From Phycisphaerales bacterium (GTDB lineage Bacteria > Planctomycetota > Phycisphaerae > Phycisphaerales > UBA1924): a stretch of 64,000 nt of DNA. The notes under the pieces were generated by a model, which saw only the letters and a program-made list of their open reading frames with translations, searched no databases and was not told the origin of the DNA. Shown here piece after piece: positions 60,352 through 64,000 of this stretch. Location: assembly GCA_020846975.1 (NCBI GenBank), contig JADLCX010000054.1, positions 62,001 to 126,000 of the forward strand, read 5' to 3'. How positions within the stretch are numbered: the stretch's first letter is position 1; the number at the start of each line of letters is the position of its first letter. The translations under genes were made by a program, and so were the position numbers.

Positions 60352-60989
60352 CGCGAGCAGCTCCGGCCAACCTCCCCGACCCCATTCCGCCCGAAAACAC
60401 CCACACCGGCTTTGGCCTTTCGGTCGCTGCCGGCGAATCCGTGAGCACCTATTCGGAACTTTGGGCAAAATGATCCACGATAAGGAGTCGATCCCCTCAT
60501 TCCGGCTAGCCTGGTTAGGTTATCGGCTGGATGCCTGCGAACCCACCGCGCAACCGCTGAACGGCGTCTCCACACACGGACAGACCCGTCCTGGAGACCT
60601 CATGGCGCCGTGGCCACGCGAAAACACAACACAACGGGTTGGCATGCGGATCGACATCTGTCTTAGGTGTCGATCCGTTCGATCGTCGCGTCGCCGACGA
60701 CCGGGGTGTTCGTGGTGCCCCTCCTGCGGGGGTGGCGCACCACCTTGTTCTTGTCCCTCCATGTCGCAGCCATTGCGGCAGGGAAGCCAAGTGCTCTCTG
60801 TGTCGGCTGAACAGGGTATCGGGGATTCAACAATCCTGCAATTCTTGTGAGAAACACCCTGTCCAGGCGTGTGCAAATCCTTGATTCCACGAGGTTTCGA
60901 TCGCCATCACCCGAATAAGTCCCTTCTCCACGTGAGTCTTTGGAGAACTCCCCCCGCTATCGGACGTGCCGCACGCATCGGAGCCCCGC
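60352..60989. other. 638-base spacer with a hairpin
   Basis: No gene recognised. Composition is lower in GC than the flanks. It contains a 10-bp inverted repeat CGGATCGACA (60647-60656) and TGTCGATCCG (60668-60677) with an 11-base loop. A small RNA could lie here, but nothing proves it. Confidence 0.4.
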
Positions 60990-61745
60990 TCACGTCCCGC
61001 GCGTGTTCCCGAACAGTTCGATGTGAAGCCTCATGCAGTACCGCCACCCGCGCCCAACACACGCCTCGGCCACGCGCCGGGCGAACTCCGGGCGCGGCCG
61101 CGTCACACCCTCGGGCATCAGCAGCACATCTTCCGACCGCACATGAAACCCTGAGAGCAAGGCTTCGATCTCTCTGAGGTCGGCCTCGAACGCGGCCTCC
61201 CTCACCACAAACTTGACCTGCCGATCGCGCCCACGCTCCCCCTCCCTCGCACGCGCGGGATCGTGCTGATCCAACAGCGCACTCAGCACCGCCGCGTTCA
61301 GCCGGCGCGCCTCGTGACGCTCTGTCCACACCCCAAGCGGGTCGCGCACATCACCCCGCGGCGTCGAGTTCGCCAGTTTCGGGCTGATCGAGATCAGGTG
61401 ACAGGTCACGCCGCCCGGAGGGATGACCGTCCCCGCGGTCTCGATCGTGATGTGCATCCCGCACTCGGCCGCGAGGCGCGACGAGAACTCGGTCAGTTGC
61501 GGGAACATCATCGGCTCCCCGCCGGTCAGCACCGCGTGCCGCACACCGCTGGAGCGGGCGTCTCGCAGCAGGTCATCGATCGTCCTCGCATCCCCCTCCG
61601 GACTCCAGGACGCGTACGGCGTGTCGCACCACGCGCACCGCAGGTTGCACCCCGACACGCGGCAGAACCACGAGGGCACACCCGTCAGCTTTCCCTCGCC
61701 CTGGATGCTGGTAAAGGTCTCGGAAATGGGGATGGTCACCGTCAC
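60990..61745 (-). CDS. queE: 7-carboxy-7-deazaguanine synthase QueE
   Basis: A 251-residue radical-SAM enzyme in queuosine/preQ0 synthesis. FTSIQGEGKLTGVPS is the family start, and the cluster motif is CNLRCAWC (CxxxCxxC). TGGEPMMFPQ and IETAGTV follow. It ends ELFGNTRGT. Start is uncertain among GTG codons 61787, 61745 and 61739; 61745 is used, as it leaves a short leader before the ISETFTSIQGEG strand. queC is next on the same strand, about 335 bases upstream. Confidence 0.93.
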   Translation of the reverse strand: MTVTIPISETFTSIQGEGKLTGVPSWFCRVSGCNLRCAWCDTPYASWSPEGDARTIDDLLRDARSSGVRHAVLTGGEPMMFPQLTEFSSRLAAECGMHITIETAGTVIPPGGVTCHLISISPKLANSTPRGDVRDPLGVWTERHEARRLNAAVLSALLDQHDPARAREGERGRDRQVKFVVREAAFEADLREIEALLSGFHVRSEDVLLMPEGVTRPRPEFARRVAEACVGRGWRYCMRLHIELFGNTRGT

Positions 61746-61800
61746 GGCCCCATCGTAGTGGCCACTCTCCCGAACATCGCCCTGCACGGGTGTAGTTCAA

Positions 61801-61847
61801 GTTTGTGGTGGCGGGGTACCCCGCCCCCAGTTCTCGCCACCACAAAC
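61801..61847. repeat. 13-bp inverted repeat with GGGGTACCCC in the loop
   Basis: GTTTGTGGTGGCG (61801-61813) and CGCCACCACAAAC (61835-61847) are exact complements. The loop contains the head-like palindrome GGGGTACCCC, possibly a rearranged member of the GGGTACC family. It lies between queC and queE. Confidence 0.5.
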
Positions 61848-62010
61848 CTGGACCACACCCCCCTACACCTCCCGCGGCGTGCCTGCCCGCCATCGGCCAT
61901 CTCAAGAAGCAGCGCAGAATCAGTAGCCTGCCACGCCGCATCTCTCGCACGAGTCGGAGTCCGGGCCTCGCGCGACCGGACCACGGCACAGCAAGCACCT
62001 CCGAACTCAA

Positions 62011-62039
62011 GCCCGCCCCGGCCCTTCGCCGGCGCGGGC
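62011..62039 (-). terminator. GC-rich hairpin after queC
   Basis: GCCCGC-CCCGGC pairs with GCCGGC-GCGGGC with a small bulge. On the minus strand it follows queC by about 40 bases, then TTGAGTTC. A weak terminator is possible. Confidence 0.4.
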
Positions 62040-62080
62040 CTTTGAGTGCTTTGAGACCCTCGCCCGTTCTCCGCGACGAT

Positions 62081-62824
62081 TCACGCGTAGCGCGTCGTAT
62101 CCCGCACACCCGCCTCCTCAAACCCCCGCCGCCGGATCACGCACGAGTCGCACCGCCCGCACGCCAGCGCTTGCTCATCCCTCACCACCGGGTCATAGCA
62201 CGAGTGCGTGAGCGCAAAATCCACGCCCAGTTCCGCCCCGCGACGGATGATCGCCGCCTTGCTCATCCGCACCAGCGGCACGCACACCCGCAGCGCACCC
62301 CCAACCTCGCCGCGCGCCAGCGCCTCGACCCCGGCCTTGGTCCCCAGGTTCGCCGCGCGCTCGAACGCCTCGATGAACTCGGACCGACAATCCGGGTACC
62401 CCGAATAGTCCACCGCGTTCACCCCGATGTAGAGCCGCGACGCGCCGACCGTCTCCGCGAACCCCGCCGCGCACGAGAGAAACACCAGATTCCGCGCCGG
62501 CACGTACGTCACCGGCACCCCGTGCGCCATCTCCCCCGCCCCGCCAGCCCCTCCCGCGCCCCGACCCTTCGGCACCTCGATCCGCGTATCCGTTAGCGCC
62601 GACCCGCCGATCGCATCCAGCCCGACCCGCACCACCACATGCCTCTCGGACGCGACACCCAACCGCCCCGCCACCCGCCGCGCCGCCGCCAGTTCGTGCC
62701 CGTGCCGTTGTCCGTAATCAAAGCTGATGGCAAAGCAGCCTCCCGCGCCGACTTGTTCGCGCGCGATCGCGAGCGCGACAGCCGAGTCCAAACCTCCCGA
62801 GAGCAGCACGACGGCCCGAGTCAT
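62081..62824 (-). CDS. queC: 7-cyano-7-deazaguanine synthase QueC
   Basis: A 247-residue ATP-dependent enzyme that makes preQ0 from 7-carboxy-7-deazaguanine. The ATP-binding SGGLDSA motif is near the N-terminus, [11 protein letters not shown] follows, then [11 protein letters not shown], and the C-terminal zinc site is [16 protein letters not shown] (with the preceding SCYDP). A Gly/Ala-rich loop ([12 protein letters not shown]) is present at about 88-100. It is divergent from plsC. Confidence 0.95.
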   Translation of the reverse strand: MTRAVVLLSGGLDSAVALAIAREQVGAGGCFAISFDYGQRHGHELAAARRVAGRLGVASERHVVVRVGLDAIGGSALTDTRIEVPKGRGAGGAGGAGEMAHGVPVTYVPARNLVFLSCAAGFAETVGASRLYIGVNAVDYSGYPDCRSEFIEAFERAANLGTKAGVEALARGEVGGALRVCVPLVRMSKAAIIRRGAELGVDFALTHSCYDPVVRDEQALACGRCDSCVIRRRGFEEAGVRDTTRYA

Positions 62825-62835
62825 GGGCAACAGTA

Positions 62836-62859
62836 CGTGGCATCGGCATCCCTGCCGAT
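62836..62859 (+). repeat. REP-like element, GTGGC family, copy upstream of plsC
   Basis: Head CGTGGC followed by ATCGGCA-TCCC-TGCCGAT (7-bp stem, 4-base loop). It is identical over 24 bases to the copy at 63665. It is 12 bases from the queC start and 18 bases before plsC. Confidence 0.7.
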
Positions 62860-62877
62860 CCCTCTACCATCCGCCCC

Positions 62878-63663
62878 ATGCCCGCGTGGCTCGCCGCATC
62901 CATCCTAATCTGGCTCCTCTGGGCCGCGCTCGCCAACGTTCTCGCCCGCAACCCTCGCGCCGAGCCCCTCACCGGCCTCGTGCTCATCTTCATGCGCCTC
63001 TACGCGCGCGGGTTCCATCGCCTCCGGGTCTCCGGCCGCGAGCACATCCCGCGCTCCATGCACCCCGGCTCGCTCATCGTCCTCTGCAACCACACCGCCG
63101 GCGTCGATCCCGTCCTCGTCCAGGCCGCCGTCCCCTTCGAGATCAAGTGGATGATGGGGCGCGACATGATGCCCGCGCGGCTCCAGGGCCTCTGGGAGTT
63201 CACCGGCGTCATCCCCGTCAATCGCGGCGGAGGAGGCGACACCACCGCCGCACGCATGGCCATGCGCTATCTCGAAGATGACGAAGCCGACGGCCGCGCG
63301 CGCAGCGGCCGCAACCACGGCGGCGGGGGGGTGATCGGCATCTTCCCCGAGGGCGGCATCGAGCGCCCGCCGCGCACCATCCTCCCCTTCCAGCCCGGCG
63401 TCGGCCTGCTCATCAAGCGCTCCGGCGCGCCCGTGCTGCAAGCCATCATCGACGGCACGCCCCAATCCCCCACCGCCTGGGGCAGCCTCTTCCAGCGCTC
63501 CACCCGCGCCGTCACCATCCGCTTCCTCCCCATCCGCGATTACCGCGCCCCCGAGTTCACGAAGCTCTCCGCCACCGACATCGCCGAAGACCTCCGCAAC
63601 CGCCTCATCCAAGAGACCGGATGGCCCGCGACCAACGAACGCAGCGCCGAGACGCAGCGCTGA
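62878..63663 (+). CDS. plsC: 1-acyl-sn-glycerol-3-phosphate acyltransferase (PlsC-like)
   Basis: A 261-residue acyltransferase. An N-terminal membrane helix (LAASILIWLLWAALANVLA) precedes the catalytic NHTAGVD motif (NHx4D), the GVIPVNR segment and FPEGG, all typical of PlsC. It should acylate lysophosphatidate in membrane lipid synthesis; other glycerolipids are possible. Two identical REP-like elements bracket it, one 18 bases before the start and one two bases after the stop. Confidence 0.88.
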   Translation: MPAWLAASILIWLLWAALANVLARNPRAEPLTGLVLIFMRLYARGFHRLRVSGREHIPRSMHPGSLIVLCNHTAGVDPVLVQAAVPFEIKWMMGRDMMPARLQGLWEFTGVIPVNRGGGGDTTAARMAMRYLEDDEADGRARSGRNHGGGGVIGIFPEGGIERPPRTILPFQPGVGLLIKRSGAPVLQAIIDGTPQSPTAWGSLFQRSTRAVTIRFLPIRDYRAPEFTKLSATDIAEDLRNRLIQETGWPATNERSAETQR

Positions 63664-63664
63664 C

Positions 63665-63688
63665 CGTGGCATCGGCATCCCTGCCGAT
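63665..63688 (+). repeat. REP-like element, GTGGC family, copy after plsC
   Basis: Identical 24-base copy of the 62836 element, two bases after the plsC stop and 63 bases from the RAYT gene's 3' end. Confidence 0.7.
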
Positions 63689-63690
63689 GT

Positions 63691-63723
63691 GCCTTCAGGC
63701 GGGGTCAACCCCCGCCTGAAGGC
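63691..63723. terminator. 14-bp perfect hairpin between plsC and RAYT
   Basis: GCCTTCAGGCGGGG pairs exactly with CCCCGCCTGAAGGC, with a 5-base loop. It lies directly after the REP-like copy, between the convergent plsC and transposase genes. It may be a terminator for both or part of the repeat unit. Confidence 0.6.
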
Positions 63724-63751
63724 AGCAGCACGCGCCCGTAGCACCCTCGCA

Positions 63752-64000
63752 TCAGACACCCCGACACCCCACCCACTGCCAATCCCTCAACCCCGCCTTC
63801 GCCGGATTCTCCAACACGTACCGCACCGCGTGTGCAAACTCCTCCTCATCGCGAATCAGGTGATCGTACGACTCCGGCTGCCAGAACGCGCCAGTTCTCC
63901 CAAGCAGCTTGTTCGCCTCGCTGGAAGTAAACCCCTTCCACGAGTGCAGGATCGCCGAGAGCCCAAACCCCTCGCGCGGCCGGAACACCGCATGCACGTG
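63752..64000 (-). CDS. REP-associated tyrosine transposase (RAYT), 3' part
   Basis: The last 82 codons of a minus-strand gene cut by the right edge of the window. The first complete codons read HVHAVFRP, the HUH metal-binding motif of Y1 transposases (IS200/IS605-like). LSAILHSWKGFTSSEANKLLG, WQPESYDHLIRDEEEF with the catalytic Tyr (ESYDHLIR), and AVRYVLENPAKAGL follow, matching the RAYT group. Such enzymes bind and move REP palindromes. The window's REP-like elements fit this. Confidence 0.85.
   Translation of the reverse strand, partial: HVHAVFRPREGFGLSAILHSWKGFTSSEANKLLGRTGAFWQPESYDHLIRDEEEFAHAVRYVLENPAKAGLRDWQWVGCRGV

Larger units (their letters stand above)
61746..62080. other. 335-base spacer between queC and queE
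   Basis: Two hairpins but no gene: a 13-bp stem at 61801-61847 and a GC-rich stem at 62011-62039. No preQ1 riboswitch was recognised. Confidence 0.4.

Noticed and set aside
61746-62080. A preQ1 riboswitch for queC/queE
   Set aside because: The region has two hairpins but no short H-type pseudoknot with the conserved A-rich tail that I could recognise, and it lies after queC, not before it.
1-64000. CRISPR array or cas genes
   Set aside because: No set of regularly spaced direct repeats of 24-40 bases and no Cas motifs were seen.

Overview
The window is GC-rich (about two thirds G+C, with strong G/C bias at third codon positions). It looks like the chromosome of a member of the Planctomycetota, most probably class Phycisphaerae. 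The main reason is the repeated occurrence of a C-terminal, two-repeat dockerin-like module (core VQDIFDFL, usually ending WFGGC) on otherwise unrelated secreted proteins. PEP-CTERM-like tails, a pseudopilin-like protein and many secreted proteins of unknown function fit the same group. Housekeeping genes are scattered between these surface genes. The taxonomic call is an inference; no rRNA is present.

Layout. 0.15-11.0 kb: plus-strand secreted genes (transglutaminase-like protein, three dockerin proteins including a subtilase, a PEP-CTERM-like protein) with two cytoplasmic-looking genes of unknown function in between. 11.2-14.9 kb: minus-strand translation cluster tRNA-Thr - tuf - rpmG - tRNA-Trp - secE - nusG, the classic bacterial order but with no rplK after nusG. 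15.1-18.0 kb: a lower-GC stretch with three unfamiliar minus-strand genes, one a tiny cysteine-rich secreted peptide; then hisS. 20.2-23.6 kb: a large cysteine-repeat dockerin protein and a pseudopilin. 24.1-31.4 kb: metabolism (kbl, dapA, folC, pdxJ) with GNAT, DinB and a glycosyltransferase. 31.5-32.4 kb: two very cysteine-rich secreted proteins. 32.5-41.3 kb: serA-like dehydrogenase, clpS, DUF4870, lptB, a zinc-ribbon protein, a probable nucleotidyltransferase toxin-antitoxin pair, a PEGA lipoprotein, rarA, an L,D-transpeptidase and 5-formyl-THF cyclo-ligase. 41.4-48.6 kb: three large surface genes. 48.7-56.3 kb: a second subtilase, a membrane protein, an M1 peptidase lipoprotein and a MASE1-PAS-GAF histidine kinase. 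56.5-64.0 kb: comM/yifB, an aldehyde dehydrogenase, sixA, queE, queC, plsC, and the 3' end of a REP-associated HUH transposase (RAYT) running off the right edge.

Three things stand out. (1) rarA carries about 40 extra codons in its middle. In exactly this segment the G/C bias leaves the rarA frame and moves to the +1 frame, where a good ribosome-binding site inside a hairpin precedes a 41-codon ORF for a hydrophobic-then-basic peptide: a probable gene nested within rarA. (2) Short palindromic elements with a conserved head (GTGGC + 7-bp hairpin) occur five times. Two bracket plsC next to the RAYT transposase gene, and an inverted pair lies inside an extra segment of comM. A second family (GGGTACC + 8-bp hairpin) occurs at four intergenic sites. 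Together these resemble REP/RAYT systems. (3) EF-Tu has a strongly altered switch I. Also notable are a likely C8 frameshift near 3.5 kb, a subtilase with Glu at the catalytic Asp position, and a SUMF1-type gene whose PEP-CTERM-like tail overlaps the next gene.

All assignments are from reading the sequence. No database search was run.
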